NCBI GenBank assembly: GCA_946811185.2
Contig: OX328097.1
Coordinates: 5,070,242 to 5,134,241 of the forward strand
Direction: 5' to 3'
Length of the DNA stretch: 64,000 nt
From: Hippopus hippopus
Taxonomy: Eukaryota > Mollusca > Bivalvia > Cardiida > Cardiidae
Of the stretch, positions 46,427-58,115 are shown one piece after another. The notes below the pieces were generated by a model that saw nothing but the letters and a program-made list of their open reading frames with translations, was not told where the DNA came from and ran no database searches. The position numbers and the translations under genes were made by a program. Every line of letters begins with the position of its first letter. Positions within the stretch are counted from its first letter, which is position 1.

Positions 46427-47308
46427 AGGGTGGACCATAAAAACTGTGCAGTTTTACAGTCTTATGTAATTAATGGAACTTAATATTTCCATATTTAGAG
46501 TAGTGGTAGAGTATAGCTGTAAGCGTAATCTGATGGCAGAATCGATCTCGAAAAACGGTTTCAGCCCAGAATCGGATCAAAATCATCTGTTCTCGCTCAA
46601 AGACAATTTCGACATGAATCTCCAAGCAGGAAAAGAGTCCCCATCGCAATACCATCAGAGCCCTTGTAGAGAAGTTTAGAGACACTGGTACTGTGAAAGG
46701 GTACTTTCACATGTTGATGAGTTTGTACTGCGGACCAAAACCTCATGTTCTGCTTACTCACATATCCATTCAGTACGAAATGTACCTCATCACTACACAG
46801 GAAGTCCTCCAAAAGGTCAGGATTGTTCTCAATCCTTTCACCGATTGCCTGGCAAAATTCATAACGTGGATTTGAGCTTGAAAAATCTGTTCTCTGTATG
46901 GAAAAATGTTTCAAGTCCGCGAAACCCCACTTCTTGTGATAGCCGTCTGGTGAACTCTCTCGGCAACTGTTGCAAATGAGCCCTAAAATCCTGAACATGG
47001 ACCGGAGCTGTTGCTGTCAAAGGTGGACCACCGTGGCCTCTGTTGTTGTTTCTCACAGTACCAGCATTTCTAACCTCTACAAGCGCTCTGATGGTATTGC
47101 GACGGGAACTTTTCCAATCTAAAGAACTAATGTCGAAATCGTCTTTGAACGTCTTGATTTTGTAGCAAAGTAGAGTGCAATGACTTTGATCTGCTCCTGG
47201 GCTTATCTATCTTGAAATAAGATAAAACTTACCACTACCGAAAATGAAAACAAAATCAATGATTTATTTCCATTAATAATAACTGCACGGTTTTTTATGG
47301 CTCACCCT
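46427..47308 (-). mobile_element. Decayed Tc1/mariner-superfamily transposon (about 880 bp)
   Basis: Terminal inverted repeats AGGGTGGACCATAAAAACTG at left and, inverted, AGGGTGAGCCATAAAAAACC at right, followed on both sides by GTGCAGTT-type sequence. The inside encodes a broken transposase on the minus strand. Confidence 0.85.
46597..47056 (-). pseudogene. Broken mariner-like transposase
   Basis: The minus-strand frame 46998-46597 contains FLCSDEVHFVLNGYVSKQN, the D-containing catalytic block typical of IS630/Tc1/mariner-type DDE transposases (usual form SDEAHFHLNG). An overlapping second frame (47056-46859) carries a preceding portion, so there is at least one frameshift. The element is too short for a complete enzyme and is non-functional. 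Confidence 0.8.
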
Positions 47309-47385
47309 GAATCCATAATTCATTGAAGTTTTACTTATCTAGAGGCTGTAGAATTTCCTTACTTACACATGATTTAACATTATTA

Positions 47386-47879
47386 GTTGGAAGGTCAGGT
47401 GGCAGTGGACTCTTGTCGCCCCAAGCCGAAGGCGAGGTGGCGACATGAATCGCCACAGCCGTGTACAAGTTTCCTTATTTTCTGCTATGAAATTCTCGCG
47501 ATCTGATTGGATAATATGCCTGGAACATATCTTCGTGTACACTGGCATAATCCACTTCAAAGCAGTTTCCCTTTCGGATGCCCCGTATACATGTATAAAT
47601 ACACTTTTAACACAACATGCAAAATAGCGGCGTAGATCGATACCAGCAGTCCACAATACAAACAAACTGAGTACCCTGCACTATAATACTACTAGTTTCC
47701 CTTGATGGTTGTAATTAAAGCGGTAGGAATTGATTATTTTTGAAAATAAATGAATATAGTCGCATATATCATCATTTGATGTCATTCTAAAAAAACACAC
47801 TAGGTTAAAATGAGCCATCCCTTCGTCAGCTTCGTCAGGTAAGTGAAATGTCGAAACTCATACATTGTAATGTTAAAGG
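47386..47879. other. Spacer with short hairpin and sequence shared with the neighbouring foldback
   Basis: GGAAGGTCAGGTGGCAG here reappears inverted in the loop of the next element (about 48172-48225). GCCGAAGGCGAGGTGGC lies within it. Confidence 0.45.
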
Positions 47880-48562
47880 ATAACCTAATGGTCGTTTGAG
47901 GCAACTAATGGTTGTTGACTTTTGCCAACAATCATTAAAATGTGTAGTTTCTTACCTTGAGGTTGTTTAAATCCATGTTTAAATAAAATTACGTCAAATG
48001 TCTATCGCAGTGATATCATAAAGTTCATGCACCAAACTGAACGTTTTACCTAGGTTTCAGTGACGTCAGTTCTCGGTGACGACAGTTTTCATTGAATTGG
48101 GGGACTTAGAAACTTGTTTACTGCTGTAGCGAATTATGTTGCCACCTCGTGCGACGTCCAAGTTTTTAAGTCTCCTGCTACCTGACCGTTCAACTAATAA
48201 GTCCCCTTCCACCTGACCCTGCAACGAATTTATTATACTGTTTTAACACCCTAACTTGTATTCAGCGAAATTTCCCGGTCCAATGGTCTCACAAATTGAG
48301 TACGCTGATGAAATCGAATTTCCCTCCGAGCTCCCAAATCACTGAAAACTGACGTCAATGAGAAATGACGTCACTGAAACCTTGGTAAAACGTGCAGTTT
48401 GGTGCATGAAATTGATGATGTCATTGTGATAGACATTCCGAAGTATTTTTATTTAAACATGGATTCAAACAACTTCAGGGTAAGTACATTTAGCTAGGCA
48501 TTTTAATAATTTGTTGGCAAAAGTAAACGACCAGTGGTTCCCTCAAAAGACCATTAGGTTAT
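47880..48562. mobile_element. Foldback element with arms of about 215 bp
   Basis: Left arm 47880-48091 and right arm 48343-48562 are complementary over their whole length: ATAACCTAATGGTC against GACCATTAGGTTAT, CATGCACCAAACTG against CAGTTTGGTGCATG, TTTCAGTGACGTCA against TGACGTCACTGAAA. The loop is about 250 bp with no ORF. Confidence 0.88.
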
Positions 48563-49418
48563 AGAATAGATGGTTGGTGTCTTGGATGGGTTGAGCTTAT
48601 CGGGGAAGGCGGAGGAATTTATCTGGTGAGCAAAAAGGCGAACTGGATAAATTTCGGAGCCAAGCCTGATAAACGTAATTTGTAACTAAAGCACTGGGCA
48701 GAATTTTTTCACTCGTAGTAAATAACTTAAGGAATTGGCTGCCCATCTATTCAGATATAAAAAATGTAAGCATAATTATCAAGAATTAGTTTATTGATCA
48801 TAATCTGATAGATAAAATTTGATTTAATTACAAACAATTAAAGACAGCTTTATTTATTAAATTATAAATAATAGAGACACAAGAATAATTAAAGCTTAAA
48901 ATATAACAACTATATAACAAAACAAAACAAAACAATGAAGCTTACAAGGCGTTGTCTGCGCACGTCATATTCTTCGAAGATTCGACCTGTCTGCTATGAC
49001 GCATCACCCATCCCCGAATACTTGGGAAAAGTTGGGCTTATACCGAAGCCATTAGCCTATTACCCAAGCATGTATGGGCTATTTTAATAAATGGCCGATG
49101 CATAGCTTACATGCTAGTCGATCATAGCTGAATGAATCGCACCATGAAGCGTTTTAGTGAGTAAACATTTATTTCATTTTGAAATTCAAAGTAATGGTTG
49201 TTGTTTTCAAAAGTAGTCCGGTTCTATACCCAGAATGCCTAAATTAGATAGATGTGTATTTGTAGAATGCCATCTAGCGGGAGATAATGGCTTACAAGGA
49301 CCCCAAATTGCGCACGTATACATGTATTTCCATTATAGAATACACAGAAATATATTGTATAAATGTAACATTGTAACCTTGTCTATTTCATAGACTATTA
49401 AAGATACTTAATAGAATC
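48563..49418. other. Spacer with one imperfect hairpin
   Basis: TTATCGGGGAAGGCGGAGG...AATTTATC pairs imperfectly with GATAAATTTCGGAGCC (48594-48682). No gene seen. Confidence 0.45.
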
Positions 49419-49787
49419 TTAACCCTACATCCAACAATCGCAAGTTTTAACAATTCTGTAAAGAATGCTTTCGAGAAAATGCTGGTAGCCAACATTTTCT
49501 GCATTTCAAAAGATGTTTTCTATCCTTTCAAGGACCTATTTAATGATCTGAGCCACAATATATCTGTAATCTAAATATACTTTCAAGATGGAGGAGATTA
49601 ACACTCTATCAGATGACAAAACTTTAGACCTGTCAAAACCTAAAGCATCTGCAGACAAGAAATTAAATTGGCCGAAATAATAAAATTTGTATTTGAAAGT
49701 GTAGAAAACGTTGTGGGTAGCTAGCATTTTCTAAAGTCCTTTACATCAGGGTCGTAAAAAGTCGGAACTGTTTAGTTAAAACTTAAA
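49419..49787. repeat. Two PAL-A copies, opposite orientations
   Basis: 49419-49590 (minus form, TTAACCCTACATCCAACAATC) and 49597-49787 (plus form, TTAACACTCTATCAGATGAC); both have damaged cores. Confidence 0.7.
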
Positions 49788-49852
49788 ATTTTGTTGTCTG
49801 GTGAAGTTTTAAATGTCTGTAGGATCATCATTGACCAATTTAAGGGCTACTT

Positions 49853-50062
49853 TAACCCTTATCTTGCTGGGCACGACTCACTGACCTTTTGCAGACAATG
49901 TAGATCAACATCAGACTGCACAAAATGCAAAGTCTGATATTGGATCCACACTGTCCAATAAGGAGACTTTTTTCTCCAAACAGTTATTTTGAAATAACAT
50001 TATAAGGTTTTTTACTATTGGCTTGAAAATTTATTTTACTTCTCCAGCAGGATAAGGGTTAA
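49853..50062. repeat. PAL-B hairpin MITE, full length
   Basis: TTTAACCCTTATCTTGCTGG and CCAGCAGGATAAGGGTTAAA are inverted ends; stem TGTAGATCAACATCAGAC with complement. Confidence 0.88.
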
Positions 50063-50126
50063 AACATGTAAATATGTTAAGTTTGAATGACACAAAGAAG
50101 GGAAATGTTGAGCACTAGCTTATCAG

Positions 50127-50348
50127 TTAACCCTTTCCCAAACAACAAATTTTAGACACTTTCAGACTAACAGCATCTGCAAGTAACAGATCTGGATACA
50201 AATGAACTGAAGTTCTTTAATAGGGTAAATAAAATTGTGGAAAAATGAGAAAATGCTGGTAATCAGCATATTCTCCTTTTCCCACAATGTCTTCAAAAGG
50301 CCCATTCGTCTGGGTCGTGAAAACATGGGATAATTCGGTATAGGATAA
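50127..50348 (+). repeat. PAL-A MITE, full length
   Basis: TTAACCCTTTCCCAAACAAC, core GAGAAAATGCTGGTAATCAGC, diverged right end. Confidence 0.82.
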
Positions 50349-50458
50349 CCCTGTATAATGTTTATGCATTAGTTGCTATACAACAGGTAACTGAGTCTTA
50401 GGGGCATTCTTTAATTGACAGTTGTTCAGGTAAGATACATACAACTACATAGTACATC

Positions 50459-50962
50459 ATCCCTCTACCACACATTCCCGACTTTTAACGATCTTGAAGA
50501 TTGGTTGGTTGTAATGGGGTTTAACGCCACTTTAACAGCTAAGGTCATATCATGGCGGTCGGTGACGCACATGTGTTTCCTGGCTTTCTCATACCAGTAC
50601 TAACACAACTTTCTTTCCAAAGCCACCGACTACTTTTCTCACATGCTTCAGCAGAGGTGAGAAGCGAAAATACGCTGGAAACAAAGTTCGCCTCAACCGG
50701 GTATCGAGCTCACAACCACCAGGTCATGAGTCCGACACGCTCACCACTGAGCCACCCGGGCGGGCAACGATCTTGAAGAAAGAGGGCTTATGAAAACCTT
50801 GCGGTAAAGGAGAAAATGCTGGTAAACAGCATTTTCTCCTTTTCCAACAGTTTTCTACTCTTTCAGACTCAAATTTCATCATTTGAGCCACACTTTATTT
50901 GTCATCTACAAATGCTTTGAATTTGGACCAGTTTAAAATTTTGTCGTTTGGTAAAGAGTTAA
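50459..50962 (-). repeat. PAL-A MITE split by a SINE
   Basis: The left end CCCTCTACCACACATTCCCG is at 50459 and the rest resumes at 50780 (GAGGGCTTATGAAAACC to TTTGGTAAAGAGTTAA). The insertion sits between two copies of AACGATCTTGAAGA. Confidence 0.9.
50501..50765 (-). repeat. tRNA-derived SINE with 14-bp target-site duplication
   Basis: AACGATCTTGAAGA flanks it at 50487-50500 and 50766-50779. The minus strand reads A box TGGCTCAGTGGTGAGCG and a B-box-like GTGAGCTCGATACCC, then a body ending GGCGTTAAACCCCATTACA. Confidence 0.9.
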
Positions 50963-51048
50963 GATTGTATGAATGATAAACATGGGATTGTCATTTTTTA
51001 ACCTACATATTAATAAAGTATAGTACGTTATATTGAACAATCCTGTGA

Positions 51049-51243
51049 TTAACTCTTTAACTCCTGACTAATTCATTTGCATTTACGCAAAGGCTAGAAA
51101 TACATTTCCTCTGCAAGATCAAGAGACACTTCGGTCATAATATAGAGTACAGCAGTGGAAAGTGTAGATTGGAGATCAGACTGATCTTGACCTGCACTGA
51201 CCACAAAAGCTTCTGGTGTCGTCTATGGTATAGAAAGAGTTCA
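51049..51243. repeat. PAL-B MITE, stem partly deleted
   Basis: TTAACTCTTTAACTCCTGAC and the end ATGGTATAGAAAGAGTTCAA; a short remnant stem. Confidence 0.65.
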
Positions 51244-51424
51244 ACAGACATAATGAAGAAGACATCTTTGAACCCTTTAGTGGAAAAAGGACTATGTTTA
51301 CCATAATTTTTCCATTTTCCAGTATGCTTTCAAACACATTCTTTGGGTTTGTTAAAAACATTGGATTGGTGTTTTTACACCACTTTAAACATTATTTCAA
51401 TCAAAGCAACTAAAACAGAACAGT

Positions 51425-53127
51425 TGAAGAAAAGAACAAACAAGAGAGCCAAGATGGCCCTAGATCGCTCACCTGAATTTTTGAGGGGACCATAGCCATT
51501 TTTTTTTTTTTTTTTGAGGTATTGAAACTTTGGAAACAAAATCATTATTTTGCCAAGTAATTTTGAAAAGGTCACCTGTAAAAGTCATTTCAAAATCTGT
51601 CACCACCCCTACAATCATCACCACAGCAATGATTTTGATGAATCAGAACTCTGCAAATAAATTTTTGGATAGATCACCCAAGGACAATTTCTCGAAGAAG
51701 AGCACATGCTCGAAAGTGACTAAAAACATAAGTCCAACAAGAGAACCACATGCAGGTGCCAACAATTGGCTGTTGTTTTTCGACAGATAAAAATTTCCCC
51801 AACAATTTTTGAAAAGGGTCACCCTAGGAACATATATGTGAAATTATTTCAAAATCTGACCAGCCGTTCCAGAGAAGAAGAATTGACAAATTCCTCTTCA
51901 TGTCCCTATAGTGCAAATAGCCCCCACCACCAGAGCCATGTTTCTTGACAGATCACAATTTTGTGAACATTTTTGAAAAGAGTCACCCAAGGAACATTTC
52001 TGTGAAATTATTTCAAAATCTGACCAGAGGTTTCAGAGAAGAAGATTTTTTTAGAATTTCTTCATGTCCATATAGTGTAAATAGCCCACAGCCATCAGAG
52101 CCATGTTTCTTGATGGATCAAAATTTCTCGAACATTTCTTGAAAAGGGTCACCAAAGGAACATTTCTGTGAAATTATTTCAAAATCTGACCAACCGTTCC
52201 AGAGAAGAAGAATTTTTAAGAATTTTTTCATGGCCGTATAGTGCAAGTAGCCCCCACCCCCCCCTCCCCCACCCCCATCAGAGCCATGTTTCTTGACGGA
52301 TCCAAATTTCGCAAACAATTTTTGAAAAGGGTCACCAAAGGAACATTTCTGTGAAATTATTTCAAAATCTGACCAGCCGTTCAGGGAAGAAGAATTTTTA
52401 AGAATTTCTTCATGGCCGTATAATGCAAGTAGCCCTCAGTCACCAGAGCCATGTTTCTCTATGGATCGAAATTTCGCTAACAATTTTTGAAAAGGGTCAC
52501 CCAAGGAACATCTCTGTGAAATTATTTCAAAATCTGACCAGCCGTTTCAGAAAAGAAGAATTTTTAAGAATTTCTTCATTTCCGCATAGTGCATGTAGCC
52601 CCCAGTCACCAGAGCCATGTTTCTTGACAGATCAAAATTTCGCGAACAGTTTTTGAAAAGGGTCACCCAAGGGAAATCTCTGTGAAATTATTTCAAAATC
52701 TGACCAGCCGTTTCAGAGAAGAAGAATTTTTAAGAATTTCTTCATATCCATATAGTGCAAGTAGCCCCCAGTCACCAGAGCCATGTTTCTCAACGGATCA
52801 AAATTTCGCGAACACTTTTTGAAAAGGGTCACCCAAGGAACATCTCTGTGAAATTATTTCAAAATCTGACCAGCGGTTTCAGAGGAGAAGATTTTTAAAG
52901 AATTTCTTAGAAAATTCCATTTGGTTGCCATGGCAACCAGAGTTTTTGATGGAATCAAATTCTGTGAACAATTTTTAAAGAGGACCTCCCAAGGAACATT
53001 CCAGCCAAGTTTGGTCCAAATTGGCCCAGCGCTTTAGGAGGAGATGATGTTTAAAGAATTGTTGACGACGCACGACGGACGACGGACACCAGGTGATCCT
53101 AAAAGCTCCCCTTGAGGTGAGCTAAAA
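51425..53127. mobile_element. Non-autonomous element with internal tandem repeats (bivalve pearl/Helitron-like type)
   Basis: Left end AAGATGGCCCTAGATCGCTC, then ACCTGAA. About eight diverged units of 170-180 bp follow from 51790 to 52900; each has GAAAAGGGTCACC, GTGAAATTATTTCAAAATC, GACCAGCCGTT and CAGAGCCATGTTTCTTGA. The right unit has GTTGCCATGGCAACC and ends CCCCTTGAGGTGAGCTAAAA, imperfectly inverted to the left end. No ORF except frames through the repeats. Confidence 0.8.
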
Positions 53128-54212
53128 ACACATCATGGAGGTGCAAATACAAAATTAGAGTGCTGAGTGATAATTTCATGCCCAAAAAGGGGGCATAACT
53201 GTGTCAAAAAAATTTATTGGGATATCTACTTTTATGCGCTTTCCTTTCAATAGTTTACAATTTGTCTAAGTTTGAAGAAAATATCTTCAGTAATGATAGA
53301 GGTGGGAGACACTGGTGTTATCAACCGAATCACCAAACAACAAAAGTAAGTATAAGAACATGTCTAAGAGAGCTAACTCCTGCTCAACCTCAAAGGATAG
53401 TTTCAATTATTTATGAATTAAATCTGTTACAACTGAAATGATAAACCACAAGTAAAGGAAAAAGGGGCACAAAACAGAAAAAAGAACAAGTTTAACAAAT
53501 ATTCTAAAATGAATATCAAGGTTTTGTGACAATTTGGGTACCTAAATGACGAAAAGCAGGTTTTGTATGAAACCTTGACTTTTTTCCCCTTGATTTTTAA
53601 TGAGCTTTTTTTCTCTTGATTTTTTAATGAACCTTCAACCCCTTTATTTAATCAATATACCGATCAGTAGGCCATGTTTGATGCAAGTCTGCATACAGTG
53701 GCAGCTAACTTTCTGTATGATCCTCTATTGAGTCTTTCAGTTCATAGAGTAAAGAAGAAAACAAAGAAGGGTAAATGGAATGCATAGTATAAAAAAAAAC
53801 CAGCTTAGAGTTATCAGGGTCAGAGTGACATACCCTAACCTATGAAAAAAATGGAGATAAATTTAGTGTGGGATGTTCATATATAGATGCTATCTTTAAA
53901 GATGTAATTTATTTTACTAGGTAGGTTTCATAGAACTACTATGAGTTTGTATCCTGAGAAAAGAGGTTTTAATATCTTTATCAGAAACATTAAAATGGGA
54001 AGGGAACATAGTGTGTTTAACTTAAATTGCACAAAATTTCAGGTTTAACAATTTCCTGATACTTCTATGACTTTTACTAAGCAATGACTGGTATACCAGG
54101 TATGTAAACATTAACACAAGTAAAAAGATGTTAATGCACTGACTTGCATATTTTTCATGGCTTTTTCAGATTATTTTGATTAAGACACCACATCCGGTTA
54201 TAAAAATCTGGC
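53128..54212. other. Spacer, probably old repeat DNA
   Basis: AT-rich. The segment with AAAAAGGGGGCATAACTGTG resembles widespread mollusc repeats from memory, but I cannot assign it. Could include a decayed 5' LTR of the next element; no LTR pair was found. Confidence 0.35.
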
Positions 54213-55033
54213 TCAATTATTCATGGACATTAAGTCAAATATTTAGCTTTTTCTAAAGCTAGACATGGTTGGGAAAGCAACACACTATCTAACACATGAA
54301 TGTGCTCCTATAAAGAAGTGAGTTTGGTGCATACAAGTTAAAGGTTTTGAAGATTGAGAATGTGGGATTTCTTTTTGCAGTATTACAAATAATCAGAAAC
54401 TAAAATTATGGATATGGAAAACAGAGTCAAACTAGCTAATATGATTGCTGATTTATGGGACGAAAACGATAGTTTTGGTATGGAAAAAAGATTGCGAAAA
54501 GAAAGCTGAACTTAAAAGCAGGTCTATGTAACAGCAACGAAAATTTTGAAACTTTACAAAAACAATTTCATACTCAATCGTCTTATAGACAAAATTTGGG
54601 AAAAAAAAAACTATAAAAAATAAAATAAAAAAGGAATTATTAAATTCAAATATCGCAAGTTTGGAAATGAAATTATCTGCTGTTGCAGCCGACGACGAAC
54701 AATTTCAGCTAAGAAAACTCGAAAATGAAAAAAAAAAAAAAAAACATTAAGGACTTAACTACTTAACTTTGAAATAAAAAAGTTCTGTGGACTATAGTGA
54801 CGAATTGTGTGCAAAAAACATTGATTTAAGTACAAAGCAAGACAAACAGACAGATACCAGCAAGAGTTTTGACAATGAAAAGAAATTCTTGGAGACATAA
54901 ATCCCTCAGATTTCACTATTTTAAACAGGTTGTGATTTGTTGTGCATTCCACGGTGTGTGCTATTTTCTTATTTCTATAAAACAAGATGATACACAAACT
55001 CTGGTGGCACCCAGATTTGGTTGGGTATAAAAA

Positions 55034-55465
55034 TTGTCGCTGTATCTGAGATTTCAAAAGAAACTTCCTGTCAATATGCTCGCACGATATCATGGATGGA
55101 TTCACAACAATAGATATAATGGGCTGATTAGATCTTCAAGGGAATGGATACTACTGGAATCTCAGTTTAAGACCAAAGCTGCTGAGATTATTGTTGGTCT
55201 AGAACAATCGCAACAAAAGGAAAATAAACTAATCCTCACAAATGACAACAAAAAAGATCAGAAAACATGTAAGTTGTGTAATAATCCTCATTGAATTTAG
55301 AATTGTGAACTTTCTAAACAGCTTCTTGTATAAGAAAGGTGGGACAAGGCCAAAGTTCTATATGTTTTCGGTGCCTTGGAGAAATGTGCATGGGGAAAGA
55401 CTGTAAATATGGTAAACTATGTGGTATAAACAAGTCAAAAGAAAATCAATGTCCTTCTAGATGAC
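55034..55465 (+). pseudogene. BEL/Pao gag 3' portion with zinc knuckles
   Basis: Frame 55034-55294 reads ARYHGWIHNN, SREWILLESQFKTKAAEII and CKLCNNPH, matching the usual BEL gag region before a CxxC..H..C knuckle. A stop follows; another frame continues with RCLGEMCMGKDCKYGKLCG, the second knuckle, to about 55465. At least two lesions. Confidence 0.78.
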
Positions 55466-56339
55466 TCTATGGACTCGGACTTCCATAAACACTAATGTAG
55501 TGCTTGAATTATATCCCTGTGAACATTTTTTTTTCTGAAAAGATAGAAGTATATGTATTGAATGATAATAAACCTCAAGAGTTTTCATACAATTCCAATT
55601 CAGCTTGGCATTGAGAGTTTAAATGGACAGATAAACATGAATTTCGAGGCCAATACAATGGGAATGGGCTTTTTCATCCCCCTGCTTGTTCATCCCCCTG
55701 CTTGTTCACCCTGACTAGTTTGTCCTGGCTTGTTCATCCCAATTGGAACTTTACATGGTTTAGACAAGTGTATTGAAGTTTCCTCGAAGTAGATTTGCCT
55801 TATTTCATAAAAATGTAGACCCAGATCAAAACATATCACATTGGTTTCTGAGGTGTTTGTACAAATATAATAATTTTATATCAGAGAGATTGTTGTTGAG
55901 AATTTAAATAAACAAAATTAATGACTAGGACATTTTTTACAAAGAAGGAGTAAATTGGAAAATTAATTTTTCATGAAATATTCATAGAAAAATGAAAAAA
56001 AAAACTGTTTGTGTTTTTAACATCCTTTCTGAGTGAAAGGTCAGCAGTTGAATGCCAGTTTATACTTTATTTGTACCTGCTATTCAAAGGTGTTGATGGT
56101 TGATGCATATTGTCTACCACTTACTTTGACAATAGTCCAAAGGTGTTAAGGACAGATAATTTCTTAAACTATGTACCTAACTTGTGTCTCTAATTATGGA
56201 AAATATTGTAATGTGTTCTAATTCAGTTCTGATTACACAAGAAATGGGATCATTCTAAAAAGAAATAGAACTACCGGTAAACTGCAAAATAAATAATATT
56301 TTAGAGAAAGCAAAGATTTCTATTAATGAAAATTATGGT

Positions 56340-56740
56340 CATTATTTGATTAACTTTCCATTGAAAGATAACAAAGATCAGTGTGCAGAGAACTTTTTGA
56401 TACGGCTAAGAAACGTCTTTTGAACACAGAAAAACGATTGTTTCGGCAACCTAAACTATATCAAAAGTATGATCAAATTTTATAGAAATATGAGACAAAA
56501 GCCTACATATCTTGTGTGACAGATCATTTCAGTGAATAATGGTTCATTCTGCACTTTACTGTTATCAAACCAGATCACCAAACAACAAAATTAAGGATAG
56601 TGTTGGATGCCTTGGCAAAAAAGGGTGACTTGTCTCTAAATGATATCATTTACCAGGGTCCAACATTACAGAATGACCTATTTGACATTCTTTTAGGATT
56701 CTTTTAACATTTTGTTGGAGTAGCATGCAACATATAGGAA
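56340..56740 (+). pseudogene. BEL/Pao reverse-transcriptase N-terminal fragment, copy 1
   Basis: Translation with a frameshift gives VIKPDHQTTKLRIVLDALA and LSLNDIIYQGPTLQNDL, the usual start of a BEL/Pao RT domain (KxRxVxDAS...SLND...GPxLQND). Stops interrupt it. Confidence 0.8.
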
Positions 56741-56789
56741 ATAAACCTACAAATCTGCATTCCAATTTCAGATCGCCACTATCATAGAA

Positions 56790-57147
56790 TTCTTGATAGA
56801 GATCCTCTAGATGAAGCTACATGCCAAATTTGGTAGCCCTAGGCTTTATGGTTTCAAACAAGACAACTTTTAAAGATTTTCAATATTTTGTCAGTTTTGT
56901 TGCCATCGCAACCACAGTTTTGATTCAAATCAAATTCTCTGAAGACTTTCTGAAAAGGACGATGGAAAGATCATTTCTGTAAAATTTCATCTAAACTGGA
57001 TGGATAGTTTAAGAGGCGAAGATGTTTGAAATAAAAGTTAACACACACATGCACGAGGCACGGACAGAGACACACACACACTGATAGACGCAGGACAGAC
57101 ACCGGGCAATGACATAAGCTTGCTGGACTTCTGCCAGTGGAGCTTAA
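56790..57147. mobile_element. Single-unit relative of the 51425 tandem-repeat element
   Basis: GTTGCCATCGCAACCACAG, TCAAATCAAATTCTCTGAAG and a 3' end GACAGACACCGGG..TGGAGCTTAAAA correspond to the right part of 51425-53127, without the tandem array. Inserted between the two BEL copies. Confidence 0.65.
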
Positions 57148-57911
57148 AATCTGGTTAATTTAGTCACAACCTTTACACCCAATATTTAGTGTTTTCTAAA
57201 GCAAGACATGGTTAAGAATGCGGTACAGTATCTAACACACGTCTTTGCTCCTGTAAGGAAGCAAGTTTTATGTGCACAAACTAAAGCTGTTGTAGAATTG
57301 AGAAGAAAGGAATATATCTATTTTTTATTGGCATCATCATGAATAATCAAAAACTTAAAGATCATGGATAAGGAAAACAGTGTCAAACTAGCTGATATGA
57401 CTGCTGATTAATGGGATAAAAACAATAGTTTAGGTGTGGAAAATGAAAGACTGCGAAAAGAAAATGGGAACTTAAAAGCAGATCTATGTAACAGCAAAGA
57501 AAATTTTGAAACTTTACAAAAATAATTTCAAACTCAGTTGTCTTCTAGTCAAAATTTGAAAAAAAAAAAAAAACTATTAAGAATCAAAAGCATAAAAAAA
57601 GAAACTTTAAATTCAAATATCGCAAGTTTGGAAATGAAATTATCTGCTGTTGCAGCCGAAGATGAACAACTTCAGCTCAGAAAACTTGAAAATGACAACA
57701 TAAAAAACCCCCACATATTAAGGACTTAAATTTGAAATAAAAAAGTTCTATGGACTAAAATGACAAATTGCATGCAAAAAAGCATTGATCTAAGTACAAA
57801 GTTAGACAAAAAGACAGACTGTGGCAACAGTCTCGAGAACAAATAGAAATACTTTGAGACATTAATTTCTCAATTTTTGGCAAAAGTCATAAAGTTAACA
57901 AGTACATTAGA

Positions 57912-58115
57912 TTGGATTATGCAGACTTTCATCAGTTATTAAATGAAATTCGTGGTAAGCAAGGAGATCCAGTAGCAAGCCATACACCGCTTAGATGGAT
58001 ATGTGTCGGAAATTTAGAAAGATATTTTGACAGAACTTATCACACTTTCCTTCTTCACAAAGGCCACAGTGATCTAGATGGAACTTTGCAACCGTTTTGG
58101 GAACTAGAAGAATGA
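57912..58115 (+). pseudogene. BEL/Pao pol linker fragment
   Basis: Open frame of 67 codons with TPLRWICVGN, HTFLLHK and LDGTLQPFWELEE, matching the conserved TPLGWxCxG...LxxFWExE stretch between protease and RT of BEL/Pao pol. It is part of a dead element. Confidence 0.8.

Larger units (their letters stand above)
54213..56780 (+). mobile_element. BEL/Pao retrotransposon remnant, copy 1
   Basis: Holds a coiled-coil gag start, a zinc-knuckle gag end and a reverse-transcriptase fragment in the correct order, all broken. Shares 54213-54900 with 57149-57870 and the RT part with 60716-61120. Confidence 0.8.

Noticed and set aside
46597..46998. A host gene on the minus strand
   Set aside because: The DDE block and the matching terminal inverted repeats show it is a dead transposon.
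51790..52900. A CRISPR-like or protein-repeat array
   Set aside because: Units are 170-180 bp, diverged along their whole length with no spacer structure, and sit in an animal genome; the frames through them are translations of the repeat.
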